64,000 bases of DNA from Acetivibrio thermocellus ATCC 27405 (lineage in GTDB: Bacteria > Bacillota > Clostridia > Acetivibrionales > Acetivibrionaceae): positions 1 to 64,000 of the forward strand of contig NC_009012.1 in NCBI RefSeq assembly GCF_000015865.1, in the 5' to 3' direction. A program made the translations under genes and the position numbers. Positions 46,431-56,724 of this stretch are shown here, in pieces. A model generated the notes under the pieces. The model did no database searches. It was not told the origin of the DNA and worked only from the letters and a program-made list of their open reading frames with translations. Each line of letters begins with the position of its first letter. The first letter of the stretch is position 1.

Positions 46431-46466
46431 ACAAAGGGCCAATCGGCAATGATTGGCCCTTTGTAC
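46431..46466. terminator. Bidirectional terminator between hcp and hsp20
   Basis: ACAAAGGGCCAATC and GATTGGCCCTTTGT form a perfect 14-bp stem with a GGCAAT loop. There is only a weak T-run on either side. Confidence 0.75.
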
Positions 46467-46504
46467 AGTATAGTGCAATATTTTAAATAAATTTTTAATT
46501 AATG

Positions 46505-46933
46505 TTAATGTATATCAATCTTTTTGCCTTTCATTTGTGTTGTTTCAACTTTAGGAACCGTAACGGTCAAAATACCGTCTTTATATTCTGCCTTTGCCTG
46601 TTCTGATTTTACTTCGACAGGGAGGGGAATTGTTCTTGAAAAGCTTCCGTAATATCTTTCAGTCCTGTATATATGTTCATTTTTATATTCTGTATCTCTT
46701 TTTGTTTCTCCTGACAATCTTATGGAATTTTCATCAACATATACATTTAAATCTTCTTTGGATACACCCGGTATTTCAGCCTTTACAACAACATCTTTTT
46801 CTGTTTCGAAAACATCAACTCTGGGAGCTGTTGCTCTGCTGAAAAAACCAAAAGGTGAACGTTCAAAGAAGGTTTCCATATCTCTGCTGATGCTGTCTAC
46901 TTCTCTGAATGGATTCCAGGAAATCAGGCTCAT
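46505..46933 (-). CDS. Small heat-shock protein Hsp20 (alpha-crystallin)
   Basis: 142 residues. The alpha-crystallin domain (about 38-140) has VDVFETEKDVVVKAEIPGV, the loop with IYRTERYYGSFSRTIPLP, the AKAEYKDGILTVTVPK signature and an I-D-I C-terminal motif. It is an ATP-independent holdase in the cytoplasm. ATG 46933 is chosen since AAGGAG is 8 bp upstream of it. No CIRCE element is seen in the upstream gap. Confidence 0.92.
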   Translation of the reverse strand: MSLISWNPFREVDSISRDMETFFERSPFGFFSRATAPRVDVFETEKDVVVKAEIPGVSKEDLNVYVDENSIRLSGETKRDTEYKNEHIYRTERYYGSFSRTIPLPVEVKSEQAKAEYKDGILTVTVPKVETTQMKGKKIDIH

Positions 46934-46999
46934 ACATATCACTCCTTGTCCTTATAAGAGTTTTTTCACAAATAATATGATTTCCGTTAATTTTTTAAT

Positions 47000-47292
47000 T
47001 ATGCGGTTTGATTGCCTTGGGGAAAATAATTCCTGTGATGGATGTCAGGCTGAGATTCGGCAAGGAATTCAGAGAGTATGACGACAGAACCTGCATAATT
47101 GTTATTGACGTTGACAATATGTTTGTTGGACTGATTGTAGACAGCGTGTGTGAGGTAATGTCCATTCCGGACGGGGAGATTGTTGTCCCACCCGATTTTG
47201 ACCAAAGTGAAAACAAGTTTATCAAGGGCATAGGCAAAACCGGAAATGAAGTCAGGCTGATACTGGACTGCGAAAAACTTCTCAAAGATTGA
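47000..47292 (+). pseudogene. cheW: 5'-truncated cheW
   Basis: About 95 codons of the C-terminal part of CheW: KIIPVMDVRLRFGKEF, TCIIVIDVDNMFVGLIVDSV, VMSIPDGEIV and RLILDCEKLL. Normal CheW is about 140-170 residues. The N-terminal beta subdomain is missing, and the typical RGV-I-N-LRG start is disturbed at 47003-47015. TTG 47008 could start translation but lacks a ribosome site. It lies 52 bp before a chemoreceptor gene. Confidence 0.75.
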
Positions 47293-47344
47293 ATAAGTGC
47301 AATACTCAAGGAATGAAATATAAAAAATCAAGGAGGATCGTTAT

Positions 47345-49216
47345 ATGCTCAGATGGTATTATAATTTAAAAATATCAGCAAAATTAATTATTGGTTTTCT
47401 CCTGCTTGCATTGGTTGCAGGAGTTGTCGGAGTTGTTGCCCTTTCAAACATCAATAATATGAGCCAGGCGGATGCCGAACTGTATGAAAAAAACACATTG
47501 GGTATCAACTATGCTGCCGGTGCTTCCTTGAGGTTTCAGAGAATGAGATATAATACTGCAAAACTTCTGGTATATGATGCAGAACAGGTAAGTAAAGGTA
47601 TAGAAAAAATTCAAGAACATGTTGAAAATACTGAAAAATATTTAAGTTTGTATGAAAGTACAGTTATAAACGAAACCGACCGCATTCAGCTTCAAGAATT
47701 AAAGGCGTTGTGGGAAAAGTATAAATCTTTGGTTGACAAAGAAGTTGAACTTGTTAAATCGGGGAAAACCGAAGAAGCAAGACAGTTGCTTCTTTCAGAT
47801 ATTGATGATATTGGAGATACTCTGAGAGACTATTTTGAGGCTTTTGTGGAATATAATACTACTGCAGCGAAGGAAAAAGTGGATGAAAATAAGCAAGTTG
47901 CGTCAACTGCTTCAACTGTAATGATAGTTGTGATATTTGTAGGCATATTAATAGCTATTGCTTTGGGAGTGTTTATATCCAGGATTATCAGCAAACCTAT
48001 CGGCCAGATGGTGGAAGCTGCCGACAGGCTTGCCCTTGGAGACGTGGAAGTGGATGTCAAGGCTGAAACCAGGGATGAAATAGGAAAACTGGCCGAATCT
48101 TTCAAAAGAATGATAGAAAATATCCGTGAACAGGCGTATGTAGTAGAAAGAATTGCTGCGGGAGACATGACTGTCGATGTAAGAGTCAAATCCGACAAAG
48201 ACTTGCTGGGTAAAAAACTTAAGGAAATGGTTGATACAAATAATGAAGTGCTTTCAAATATCAATGAAGTTGCTGCACAGGTGGCAGCAGGAGCAAAACA
48301 GGTATCCGACTCAAGCATGCAGCTTTCGCAAGGAGCAACTGAACAGGCAAGCTCGATAGAAGAGCTGACAGCTTCCCTTGAACAGGTGGCGAACCAGACA
48401 CAGCTTAGTGCCAAGAATGCGAATCAGGCCAATGAACTGGCTGAAGTTGCAAAAAACAATGCAGAGCAAGGGAACAAGCAAATGGCTGAAATGCTCAATG
48501 CCATGGAGGAAATCAATAATTCTTCATCAAATATCTCCAGAATTATCAAAGTGATAGACGAAATTGCGTTCCAGACCAATATTCTTGCACTGAATGCCGC
48601 AGTTGAGGCGGCAAGGGCCGGACAACACGGAAAAGGATTTGCGGTTGTGGCGGAAGAAGTAAGAAACCTGGCGGCAAGATCGGCGAATGCTGCGAAAGAA
48701 ACCACGGAACTTATTGAGGGAACAATCAAGCGGACTGAAAATGGTACAAAGATAGCCCGGGAAACTGCCGAAGCTCTCAACAAAATAGTTGAAGGCATAT
48801 CAAAGGCTGCTACGCTGGTTAATGATATAGCTGTTGCCTCCAACGAACAAGCTGCGGCAATTACTCAAATAAATCAGGGAATTGCCCAGGTATCCCAGGT
48901 GGTACAGACCAACTCGGCAACATCGGAAGAAAGTGCTGCTGCAAGTGAAGAGCTGTCAAGTCAGGCTGAGCTTTTGAAACGGTCCATTGCAAAATTCAAG
49001 TTAAAAAATATGGGAAAAATGACATCCAACAGATATAAGGAAGTTAGTCCTGAAATAATGAGGATGCTTGAAGACTATACGGAAAACAAGCAACCGAAAA
49101 GTTACAGTAAGGAAGAAAATGGAGAATATAGTGATGGAAAGGAAACAGCTGAGAAGGATGTTGGAGGTTTAAAACAGAAGATATTGTTGTCTGACAGTGA
49201 GTTCGGTAAATACTAG
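47345..49216 (+). CDS. Methyl-accepting chemotaxis protein
   Basis: 623 residues. A four-helix-bundle sensor domain lies between two membrane helices (about 13-35 and 195-217). A HAMP domain ([20 protein letters not shown]) follows, then a coiled-coil signalling domain with the conserved hairpin [15 protein letters not shown] and [12 protein letters not shown]. Membrane chemoreceptor coupling to CheA/CheW. GGAGG lies before ATG 47345. The ligand is unknown. Confidence 0.93.
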   Translation: MLRWYYNLKISAKLIIGFLLLALVAGVVGVVALSNINNMSQADAELYEKNTLGINYAAGASLRFQRMRYNTAKLLVYDAEQVSKGIEKIQEHVENTEKYLSLYESTVINETDRIQLQELKALWEKYKSLVDKEVELVKSGKTEEARQLLLSDIDDIGDTLRDYFEAFVEYNTTAAKEKVDENKQVASTASTVMIVVIFVGILIAIALGVFISRIISKPIGQMVEAADRLALGDVEVDVKAETRDEIGKLAESFKRMIENIREQAYVVERIAAGDMTVDVRVKSDKDLLGKKLKEMVDTNNEVLSNINEVAAQVAAGAKQVSDSSMQLSQGATEQASSIEELTASLEQVANQTQLSAKNANQANELAEVAKNNAEQGNKQMAEMLNAMEEINNSSSNISRIIKVIDEIAFQTNILALNAAVEAARAGQHGKGFAVVAEEVRNLAARSANAAKETTELIEGTIKRTENGTKIARETAEALNKIVEGISKAATLVNDIAVASNEQAAAITQINQGIAQVSQVVQTNSATSEESAAASEELSSQAELLKRSIAKFKLKNMGKMTSNRYKEVSPEIMRMLEDYTENKQPKSYSKEENGEYSDGKETAEKDVGGLKQKILLSDSEFGKY

Positions 49217-49239
49217 GAAAACGTAAAATAAAAATACGT

Positions 49240-49276
49240 AAAGCAGAGTGAATTTTGACATTTACTCTGCTTTTTT
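49240..49276 (+). terminator. Terminator after the chemoreceptor gene
   Basis: AAAGCAGAGTGAA pairs with TTTACTCTGCTTT, followed by TTTT. Confidence 0.85.
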
Positions 49277-49368
49277 AAAATACCAAAAAAGGCATGTCCG
49301 AAAAATTTTTGAAATCTATACGGCAATTTTTCTGAAATTTGGTTTTATCAAATTTGACGAAGCATATA

Positions 49369-49377
49369 TGATATAAT
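49369..49377 (+). promoter_or_regulatory. Possible extended -10 upstream of celI
   Basis: TGATATAAT fits an extended -10. TTGACG at 49354 is only 12 bp away and so is not a proper -35. The remaining 83 bp to the start codon are AT-rich. Confidence 0.35.
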
Positions 49378-49459
49378 AAACTAATAAAGCGGATAAATAT
49401 AGATTTACTTAAAATTAAAGTTGTAAATTGATTTTTATTAATTGAGGCAGGAGGATGCT

Positions 49460-52123
49460 ATGAGGCTGGTTAACAGTTTGGGAAGAAGAAAAATTCTTTT
49501 GATACTTGCTGTTATTGTAGCTTTCAGCACTGTTCTGTTGTTTGCAAAGCTATGGGGGCGAAAGACTTCAAGTACTTTGGATGAGGTTGGTTCAAAAACT
49601 CATGGTGATTTGACGGCAGAAAATAAAAACGGCGGATATTTACCAGAGGAAGAGATTCCAGATCAGCCTCCGGCAACCGGGGCCTTCAACTACGGTGAAG
49701 CGTTGCAAAAAGCAATTTTTTTCTATGAGTGTCAAAGATCCGGAAAGCTCGATCCCTCAACTCTTCGCCTAAATTGGCGGGGAGATTCGGGACTGGATGA
49801 CGGAAAAGATGCAGGAATTGATCTTACCGGCGGATGGTATGATGCGGGAGATCACGTAAAATTTAATTTGCCCATGTCTTATTCGGCGGCTATGCTGGGG
49901 TGGGCGGTGTATGAATATGAAGATGCGTTTAAACAGAGTGGACAGTATAACCACATATTGAATAACATAAAATGGGCTTGTGATTATTTTATAAAATGTC
50001 ATCCGGAAAAGGATGTGTACTATTACCAGGTGGGCGACGGTCATGCTGACCATGCGTGGTGGGGTCCTGCCGAAGTAATGCCTATGGAAAGGCCGTCGTA
50101 CAAAGTTGACAGGTCATCGCCGGGTTCCACGGTTGTGGCAGAGACGTCGGCAGCTTTAGCTATAGCATCGATAATATTTAAGAAAGTGGATGGTGAATAC
50201 TCGAAAGAATGTTTAAAGCATGCAAAAGAACTGTTTGAATTTGCGGACACCACAAAAAGCGATGATGGGTACACTGCAGCCAATGGTTTTTATAATTCAT
50301 GGAGCGGATTTTATGATGAGCTTTCCTGGGCAGCTGTATGGCTTTATCTTGCTACCAATGATTCTTCATATTTGGATAAAGCGGAAAGTTATTCTGACAA
50401 ATGGGGTTATGAGCCACAGACGAACATACCGAAGTATAAGTGGGCTCAATGCTGGGATGATGTGACTTATGGCACTTATCTTCTTTTGGCCAGGATTAAA
50501 AATGACAACGGAAAATATAAAGAAGCGATAGAAAGGCATCTTGATTGGTGGACAACCGGATACAACGGTGAAAGAATTACATATACTCCGAAGGGACTTG
50601 CATGGCTCGACCAGTGGGGATCATTGAGGTATGCAACCACAACGGCATTTCTGGCATGTGTTTATTCCGATTGGGAGAACGGTGATAAGGAAAAAGCAAA
50701 AACTTATCTGGAGTTTGCAAGAAGCCAGGCGGATTATGCTTTGGGAAGCACGGGAAGAAGCTTTGTTGTGGGTTTTGGAGAAAATCCACCGAAAAGGCCC
50801 CATCACAGAACTGCTCACGGTTCATGGGCGGACAGTCAGATGGAGCCTCCCGAACACAGGCATGTTCTTTATGGTGCCCTTGTGGGAGGACCTGACAGCA
50901 CGGACAACTACACCGACGACATCAGTAATTACACCTGCAATGAAGTTGCCTGTGACTATAATGCAGGTTTTGTGGGACTGCTTGCAAAAATGTACAAGCT
51001 TTATGGCGGAAGTCCCGATCCCAAATTTAACGGTATAGAAGAAGTTCCGGAGGATGAAATATTCGTTGAAGCCGGTGTGAATGCATCGGGAAACAATTTC
51101 ATTGAAATAAAAGCGATAGTTAATAATAAATCGGGCTGGCCTGCAAGAGTATGTGAGAATTTATCCTTTAGATATTTTATCAACATTGAAGAGATTGTGA
51201 ATGCGGGAAAAAGTGCAAGCGACCTGCAAGTGAGCTCCAGCTACAATCAGGGGGCAAAACTGTCCGATGTAAAGCACTACAAGGACAATATTTATTATGT
51301 GGAAGTGGATTTGTCGGGGACAAAAATATATCCCGGGGGACAATCGGCATACAAGAAGGAAGTGCAGTTTAGAATTTCCGCGCCGGAGGGCACGGTGTTT
51401 AATCCGGAAAACGACTATTCCTATCAGGGACTTTCGGCAGGTACGGTTGTAAAGTCTGAGTATATTCCGGTATATGATGCCGGGGTGCTGGTATTTGGAA
51501 GGGAACCGGGCTCAGCATCGAAAAGCACGTCTAAAGACAATGGTTTGTCCAAGGCAACTCCCACGGTGAAAACTGAATCTCAGCCGACAGCAAAACACAC
51601 TCAAAATCCTGCCTCAGACTTTAAAACTCCAGCCAATCAGAACAGTGTAAAAAAAGACCAAGGCATAAAAGGAGAAGTGGTATTACAGTACGCAAACGGG
51701 AATGCAGGTGCTACGTCAAACAGTATTAATCCGAGGTTTAAAATAATTAACAACGGTACAAAAGCCATAAATTTGTCCGATGTCAAGATTAGATATTATT
51801 ACACAAAAGAAGGGGGCGCATCTCAAAACTTCTGGTGTGATTGGAGCAGTGCCGGCAATTCAAATGTTACAGGAAACTTCTTTAATCTTTCTTCACCGAA
51901 AGAAGGAGCGGACACCTGTCTTGAAGTTGGTTTCGGAAGTGGGGCCGGAACCCTTGATCCTGGTGGAAGCGTTGAAGTACAGATAAGGTTTTCAAAGGAA
52001 GACTGGTCAAACTATAACCAGTCAAACGATTATTCTTTCAATCCGTCTGCTTCCGATTATACGGATTGGAACAGGGTGACGTTGTATATTTCAAACAAGC
52101 TTGTTTACGGCAAAGAACCTTGA
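49460..52123 (+). CDS. celI: Endoglucanase CelI: GH9-CBM3c-CBM3b
   Basis: An 887-residue secreted processive-type GH9 cellulase without a dockerin, so free rather than cellulosomal. Signal anchor (about 12-30), then the GH9 domain (about 75-520) with [20 protein letters not shown] (catalytic Asp), HHRTAHGSW (His motif) and [14 protein letters not shown] (proton-donor Glu). CBM3c (about 535-690) modulates the active site. After a Ser/Thr/Pro linker, CBM3b (about 740-887; [20 protein letters not shown]) binds crystalline cellulose. ATG 49460 follows AGGAGG by 5 bp. Domain order, length and location match celI. Confidence 0.93.
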   Translation: MRLVNSLGRRKILLILAVIVAFSTVLLFAKLWGRKTSSTLDEVGSKTHGDLTAENKNGGYLPEEEIPDQPPATGAFNYGEALQKAIFFYECQRSGKLDPSTLRLNWRGDSGLDDGKDAGIDLTGGWYDAGDHVKFNLPMSYSAAMLGWAVYEYEDAFKQSGQYNHILNNIKWACDYFIKCHPEKDVYYYQVGDGHADHAWWGPAEVMPMERPSYKVDRSSPGSTVVAETSAALAIASIIFKKVDGEYSKECLKHAKELFEFADTTKSDDGYTAANGFYNSWSGFYDELSWAAVWLYLATNDSSYLDKAESYSDKWGYEPQTNIPKYKWAQCWDDVTYGTYLLLARIKNDNGKYKEAIERHLDWWTTGYNGERITYTPKGLAWLDQWGSLRYATTTAFLACVYSDWENGDKEKAKTYLEFARSQADYALGSTGRSFVVGFGENPPKRPHHRTAHGSWADSQMEPPEHRHVLYGALVGGPDSTDNYTDDISNYTCNEVACDYNAGFVGLLAKMYKLYGGSPDPKFNGIEEVPEDEIFVEAGVNASGNNFIEIKAIVNNKSGWPARVCENLSFRYFINIEEIVNAGKSASDLQVSSSYNQGAKLSDVKHYKDNIYYVEVDLSGTKIYPGGQSAYKKEVQFRISAPEGTVFNPENDYSYQGLSAGTVVKSEYIPVYDAGVLVFGREPGSASKSTSKDNGLSKATPTVKTESQPTAKHTQNPASDFKTPANQNSVKKDQGIKGEVVLQYANGNAGATSNSINPRFKIINNGTKAINLSDVKIRYYYTKEGGASQNFWCDWSSAGNSNVTGNFFNLSSPKEGADTCLEVGFGSGAGTLDPGGSVEVQIRFSKEDWSNYNQSNDYSFNPSASDYTDWNRVTLYISNKLVYGKEP

Positions 52124-52124
52124 T

Positions 52125-52559
52125 TTATCTGTACGCAACATGGCTAAGATAGGCTTTTGCAATACCGATGTAATATTCGGATTCTCTTACAATGTGATTA
52201 ATTACAACAGAGGCTGTCAAATTGTTTGCCACTGCGGCACTCTCTTTTGCCATGCAGTTTAGGAAGTTTACGAAGGTTTGACTTTGACGTAGTGTTATTT
52301 CAATAATATTTGCAATTTTTTGTACCAATTCAGAAGTTATCACATAGCCTGATCTGTTCAGTGTCTCAATATATTGCAGAATTGTGGCTTCTGTCGCGCT
52401 GAGAATCTTTTGGTATTCATCCAGCTTTTCTGTGAACTTCTCTTCCAAGTCCTGTACAATTTTTCTGATTACCACGGTATGCTCTGCTTCTTGTCTTTTC
52501 CAAAATTCAGCTTCCTCCAGAATTCTTATGTGATTCTTGTCGCCGTAGCAAAACTGCAT
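52125..52559 (-). CDS. DUF2935 family protein
   Basis: A 144-residue all-helical protein. AEFWKRQEAEHTVVIRKIV resembles the DUF2935 signature (E/H-rich, possible metal-binding four-helix bundle), and ESEYYIGIAKAYL is near the end. The function is unknown; relatives are common in spore-formers. ATG 52559 is preceded by GGAGG. Its stop lies two bases from that of celI, so the genes converge with no spacer and no obvious terminator between them. Confidence 0.7.
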   Translation of the reverse strand: MQFCYGDKNHIRILEEAEFWKRQEAEHTVVIRKIVQDLEEKFTEKLDEYQKILSATEATILQYIETLNRSGYVITSELVQKIANIIEITLRQSQTFVNFLNCMAKESAAVANNLTASVVINHIVRESEYYIGIAKAYLSHVAYR

Positions 52560-52717
52560 TGTTCATACCTCCATTTTATATAGTTGCTAAGGTAAACGTA
52601 ATTTATTATATGTTGGAAGATAAAGTTTTGTGACGGCAAAGAAGAAATCAAGGTATGGGGAAAAAGAGTAGACAAAACGGTGTTCAGAGAAAATTAAAAT
52701 TTTGTCAATATTTAAGA

Positions 52718-52745
52718 TTTACATGTCAGGTTTTGACCTGATAAT
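52718..52745 (+). promoter_or_regulatory. hydF promoter with a palindrome between -35 and -10
   Basis: TTTACA (52718-52723), a 16-bp spacer and GATAAT (52740-52745). The palindrome TCAGGT-TTTG-ACCTGA (52726-52741) fills the spacer, so a bound regulator would block or realign the promoter. It does not match Rex (TTGTTAA) or Fnr (TTGAT) sites. The regulator is unknown. Confidence 0.55.
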
Positions 52746-52783
52746 ATAGAAAGAAAAGAGTTTAAAGGAGGTCAAGCAACCAT

Positions 52784-53986
52784 ATGGGATTGAATGAAAC
52801 ACCATCTGCAAACCGTCTTCATATAGGATTCTTCGGCAAAAGAAACGCAGGTAAATCAAGTGTTGTAAATGCTGTTACGGGTCAGAATCTGGCTATTGTT
52901 TCGGACGTTAAAGGGACAACCACAGACCCTGTTTACAAAGCAATGGAGCTTTTACCTTTAGGGCCGGTTGTGATAATTGACACTCCCGGAATTGATGACG
53001 AGGGAACATTGGGAGAAATGCGTGTGAAAAGGAGCCGCCAGGTACTTAACAAAACCGATATTGCAGTATTGGTAATCGATGCCACGTGCGGCAAGTCTGA
53101 AGATGATGAAAAATTGATTGAATTGTTTGAGAAGAAGGACATAAAGTATGTTGTTGTTTACAACAAGGCGGATTTGGAAGGACATGAAGAAACGGTGGGC
53201 GATAATGAAATTTATGTCAGTGCCAAAACGGGTTACAACATTAATAAATTGAAGGAAAAAATCGCATCTCTTGCTGTTACCGATGATATTACCCACAAAA
53301 TAGTGGGTGACCTGATTAGTCCTTCCGATTTTGTCGTACTTGTCGTACCTATTGACAAGGCAGCTCCCAAAGGACGTCTTATTCTGCCTCAGCAGCAGAC
53401 CATTCGTGATATTTTGGAATCGGATGCCGTTGCGATTGTGGTAAAAGAGAACGAACTTAAAAATACGTTAGACAGCCTTGGCAAAAAGCCTAAGCTTGTC
53501 ATTACCGACAGTCAGGCCTTTGAAAAAGTGGCGGCGGACACGCCCGACGATATTTATCTTACTTCGTTTTCCATTCTTTTTGCACGATACAAGGGTAATC
53601 TGGAAATTGCGGTAAAAGGAGCAAAGACGCTCGATTCTTTACAAGACGGTGATACCGTTCTCATCTCCGAAGGGTGTACACATCACAGACAGTGCGATGA
53701 TATAGGCACGGTGAAGCTTCCAAGGTGGATAAATAATTACACTAAAAAGAATTTAAACTTTGAATTTACGTCCGGTACGGAGTTTCCGGAGGATTTGACC
53801 CGCTATAAATTAATTGTGCATTGTGGCGGCTGCATGCTGAATGAAAGGGAAATGAAATACCGTTACAAATGTGCGGTGGAACAGAATGTTCCCATTACCA
53901 ATTACGGAATTTTGATTGCATATGTGCATGGAATTTTAAAAAGAAGCCTTCAAATCTTCCCGGACATACTTGCAGAAATTCTTTAG
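52784..53986 (+). CDS. hydF: [FeFe]-hydrogenase maturation GTPase HydF
   Basis: A 400-residue scaffold protein on which the 2Fe subcluster of [FeFe]-hydrogenase is assembled by HydE and HydG before transfer to HydA. N-terminal GTPase: GFFGKRNAGKSSVVNA (P-loop, about 12-27), VSDVKGTTTDP (switch I), DTPGIDDEGT and NKADL. A dimerisation domain follows, then the Fe-S domain with CTHHRQCDD and HCGGCML (C-x-H ... H-C-x-x-C ligands). GGAGG precedes the ATG. A stand-alone gene between two cellulase genes; hydE/hydG are not in this window. Confidence 0.95.
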   Translation: MGLNETPSANRLHIGFFGKRNAGKSSVVNAVTGQNLAIVSDVKGTTTDPVYKAMELLPLGPVVIIDTPGIDDEGTLGEMRVKRSRQVLNKTDIAVLVIDATCGKSEDDEKLIELFEKKDIKYVVVYNKADLEGHEETVGDNEIYVSAKTGYNINKLKEKIASLAVTDDITHKIVGDLISPSDFVVLVVPIDKAAPKGRLILPQQQTIRDILESDAVAIVVKENELKNTLDSLGKKPKLVITDSQAFEKVAADTPDDIYLTSFSILFARYKGNLEIAVKGAKTLDSLQDGDTVLISEGCTHHRQCDDIGTVKLPRWINNYTKKNLNFEFTSGTEFPEDLTRYKLIVHCGGCMLNEREMKYRYKCAVEQNVPITNYGILIAYVHGILKRSLQIFPDILAEIL

Positions 53987-54083
53987 CGGTTAAATTGGTT
54001 AAATTTATAATTAATGAATATATTAATGCGGTTAAATTATTAATATATTATGGAATCTTACTGTAAAATATTTCTGTTTTTAA

Positions 54084-54113
54084 TTGAAGACAACAAGACG
54101 GATATGATATAAT
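54084..54113 (+). promoter_or_regulatory. Candidate SigA promoter upstream of celN
   Basis: TTGAAG (54084-54089), an 18-bp spacer with TG at 54105 and TATAAT (54108-54113) give an extended -10 promoter and a leader of about 250 nt. The whole gap 53987-54372 (386 bp) is very AT-rich with direct repeats of ATTATAAAAATT. No SigI-type element was recognised. Confidence 0.4.
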
Positions 54114-54372
54114 TTATATGAAATATATATACATATAAAATGTATGCGAAAATAAACAGCAAATAGAAGTCGCATTTCCATATACTTTTCTTTATCCTTA
54201 TATCATGCTTCATTTTCTGCAAACATCCGGAAACGAAGATTCCATATTTTGTATATTTTGGTTTGTAATGAATTAAAAATTATAAAAATTGAATTATAAA
54301 ATTATAAAAATTAATGTATTGTAAATTATAAATGATTTATATAAAAGTATGTTTTAAGGGGGGTTATTATTA

Positions 54373-56601
54373 ATGAAGAAAATGGGGTTGGGCAGATTTA
54401 GCAATAAATTTGTCCTGACTGTTTTGCTGTTCTTTTTGACCGCCGTGCTGCTGCCGTCGTCTTCTTTTGAATCAAAAGTACAGGCTGCTTCTTCGCCTCG
54501 TTACGGCGGTGCATATTATAATTACGGAGAAGCTTTGCAAAAAGCGATTCTTTTTTACAAGGCCAATCGTCTTGGAGATTTGCCCGATGATTACATCCTG
54601 CCTTACAGGGCTGACGCCGCAATGACCGACGGTCAGGATGTGGGTCTGGATCTTACCGGAGGATGGGCTGATGCCGGAGACGGAATCAAATTTACCCATC
54701 CCATGTCCTATGCCGCGGGCCAATTGGGCTGGGCTGTGTATGAATATCGTCAGGCCTTTGAAAAGGCAGGGCTGTTGGATGATATTCTGGACGAAATAAA
54801 ATGGGCTACGGACTTTTTCATTAAAGCTCATCCGGAGCCAAATGTATTGTATTATATGTGCGGCTACAATGATTCCGACCACTCGGTATGGGTTCCCCAC
54901 GAACTTTTGGATTATGTGACGGACAGAAAGTCCTTTGTGTTAAACCCGTCAACCCCGGGCTCGGATGTGGCAGGACAAACTGCGGCGTGTCTGGCTATTG
55001 CATCAATAATATTTGAGCCGACAGATCCCGAATATGCCGAAACCTGTTTGACCCATGCAAAGCAGATTTTTGAGTTTGGTGATAAATACAGAGGCAAAAA
55101 TCCTCTGGATGTTTTATACCCGTCCGGAGGTTATCTGGATGATTTGGCCTGGGGTGCCGTGTGGCTCTACATAAAAACCGGAGATTCCACTTATCTTGAG
55201 AAAGCAAAATCCTTCCTGCCTGTTACTTCATTGGGCGGAGGGCATACCCATTGCTGGGATGATGTCAGCTACGGTGCTGCGCTTAAAATAGCCCAGCTTA
55301 CTCATGACGAAGGATATGCCGCCATGGTCGAAAAGAACCTTGATTTCTGGTTGCCCGGAGGAGGAATCACTTACACTCCGGGAGGCCTGGCATGGCTTTC
55401 ACCGTGGGGTTCTTTGCGTTATGCATCCACAGCTGCGTTTTTGGCCTTTGTGTGGGCTGACGACCCAACGGTTGGAACACCGTCAAAGAAAGAAACTTAC
55501 CGTGCTTTTGCGGAAAAACAAATAAACTATATTCTCGGAGATAACCCTCGAAAAGGAAGTTATGTGGTGGGATTTGGCGAGAATTCTCCAAAACATCCGC
55601 ATCACAGAACGGCTCATGGTTCGTGGGTAAGTATGCTTGAAGTGCCGAGTTTCCATCGCCACATTCTCTACGGCGCATTGGTTGGTGGACCGAGTTCCGA
55701 TGACAGCTGGGAAGATGATATTTCCGATTATACCCGGAATGAAGTGGCAACCGATTACAATGCAGGTTTTGTAGGGGCTTTGGCAAAAATGTATGACATG
55801 TATGGAGGAGAACCCCTTGAAAATTGGCCTCAACCTGAAGATTTCAGAGCACCGGAAGACGACATTGTTGAATACTTCTGCCGTGGCTGGATAATTTACG
55901 AAGGCTATGGAACCTTAAACTTGCTGCTTCAGGTTAACAACCGTTCCGGATGGCCTCCGACAATGAAGGATAAGTTGTCTGTCCGTTACTTCATGGATTT
56001 AACTGAAGTGTTTGAGTCCGGAGGAACTGTGGATGACGTTCAGATAAGTCTTGGACAGAACGAGGGAGCAAAACTTATAGGTTTGAAGCATTACAGGGAC
56101 AACATTTACTACTTTACGGTTGACTTTACGGGAACCATGATTATGCCTGCCGAGTGGGAGATGTGTGAAAAAGATGCCCATGTAACAATCAAATACAGAG
56201 ACGGCATAACAGGTTCTAATGAAAACGACTGGTCATATCAGAACTTGAGAAAGGATCCGGATTATGATGCTACATCCTTTGCAGGACTGACTCCTTATAT
56301 ACCTGTATATGACAACGGTGTGCTTTTGTGGGGTGAAGAACCGCCTGCCGGCGGTGATGATCCCGGGTCTTCGCCGCCGCCGACTCCAACTGAGCCGGTA
56401 ATTGTGTATGGTGATTTGAACGGCGACGGAAATATAAATTCCACGGATTTTACGATGTTAAAGAGAGCAATATTGGGTAATCCGGCTCCCGGTACAAATT
56501 TGGCAGCCGGTGATTTGAACAGGGACGGTAATACAAATTCAACAGACTTGATGATTTTAAGAAGGTATTTGCTAAAGTTAATTGGTTCGTTACCTATATA
56601 A
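54373..56601 (+). CDS. celN: Cellulosomal endoglucanase CelN: GH9-CBM3c-dockerin
   Basis: A 742-residue secreted cellulase. Signal peptide (1-36; ends VQAASS). GH9 (about 45-490) with GGWADAGDGIKFTHPMSYAA (catalytic Asp), HHRTAHGSW and [14 protein letters not shown] (acid Glu). CBM3c (about 500-655; NNRSGWPPTMKDKLSVRYFM). A Pro-rich linker and type I dockerin (about 680-742; GDLNGDGNINSTDFTMLKR and DLNRDGNTNSTDLMILRRY). GGGGGG before ATG 54373. Paralogous to CelI in its first two domains. Matches the CelN endoglucanase known to lie downstream of celI. Confidence 0.93.
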   Translation: MKKMGLGRFSNKFVLTVLLFFLTAVLLPSSSFESKVQAASSPRYGGAYYNYGEALQKAILFYKANRLGDLPDDYILPYRADAAMTDGQDVGLDLTGGWADAGDGIKFTHPMSYAAGQLGWAVYEYRQAFEKAGLLDDILDEIKWATDFFIKAHPEPNVLYYMCGYNDSDHSVWVPHELLDYVTDRKSFVLNPSTPGSDVAGQTAACLAIASIIFEPTDPEYAETCLTHAKQIFEFGDKYRGKNPLDVLYPSGGYLDDLAWGAVWLYIKTGDSTYLEKAKSFLPVTSLGGGHTHCWDDVSYGAALKIAQLTHDEGYAAMVEKNLDFWLPGGGITYTPGGLAWLSPWGSLRYASTAAFLAFVWADDPTVGTPSKKETYRAFAEKQINYILGDNPRKGSYVVGFGENSPKHPHHRTAHGSWVSMLEVPSFHRHILYGALVGGPSSDDSWEDDISDYTRNEVATDYNAGFVGALAKMYDMYGGEPLENWPQPEDFRAPEDDIVEYFCRGWIIYEGYGTLNLLLQVNNRSGWPPTMKDKLSVRYFMDLTEVFESGGTVDDVQISLGQNEGAKLIGLKHYRDNIYYFTVDFTGTMIMPAEWEMCEKDAHVTIKYRDGITGSNENDWSYQNLRKDPDYDATSFAGLTPYIPVYDNGVLLWGEEPPAGGDDPGSSPPPTPTEPVIVYGDLNGDGNINSTDFTMLKRAILGNPAPGTNLAAGDLNRDGNTNSTDLMILRRYLLKLIGSLPI

Positions 56602-56631
56602 CTTATGTGAATTTTAATCAGGTGTTGCAGA

Positions 56632-56671
56632 AAAAATCCTACGGATGGAATGGTCATCCGTAGGATTTTTG
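56632..56671. terminator. Bidirectional terminator between celN and cseP
   Basis: AAAAATCCTACGGATG and CATCCGTAGGATTTTT form a perfect 16-bp inverted repeat around GAATGGT, with A and T runs on both sides. Confidence 0.9.
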
Positions 56672-56724
56672 TTATGCCTGTATTTTTTGAGCATCTGAAC
56701 AAGTTAATATATAATAAACATATA

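Noticed and set aside
52726-52741. Rex or Fnr site before hydF
   Set aside because: The palindrome TCAGGT...ACCTGA does not match TTGTTAA-type Rex or TTGAT-type Fnr consensus.
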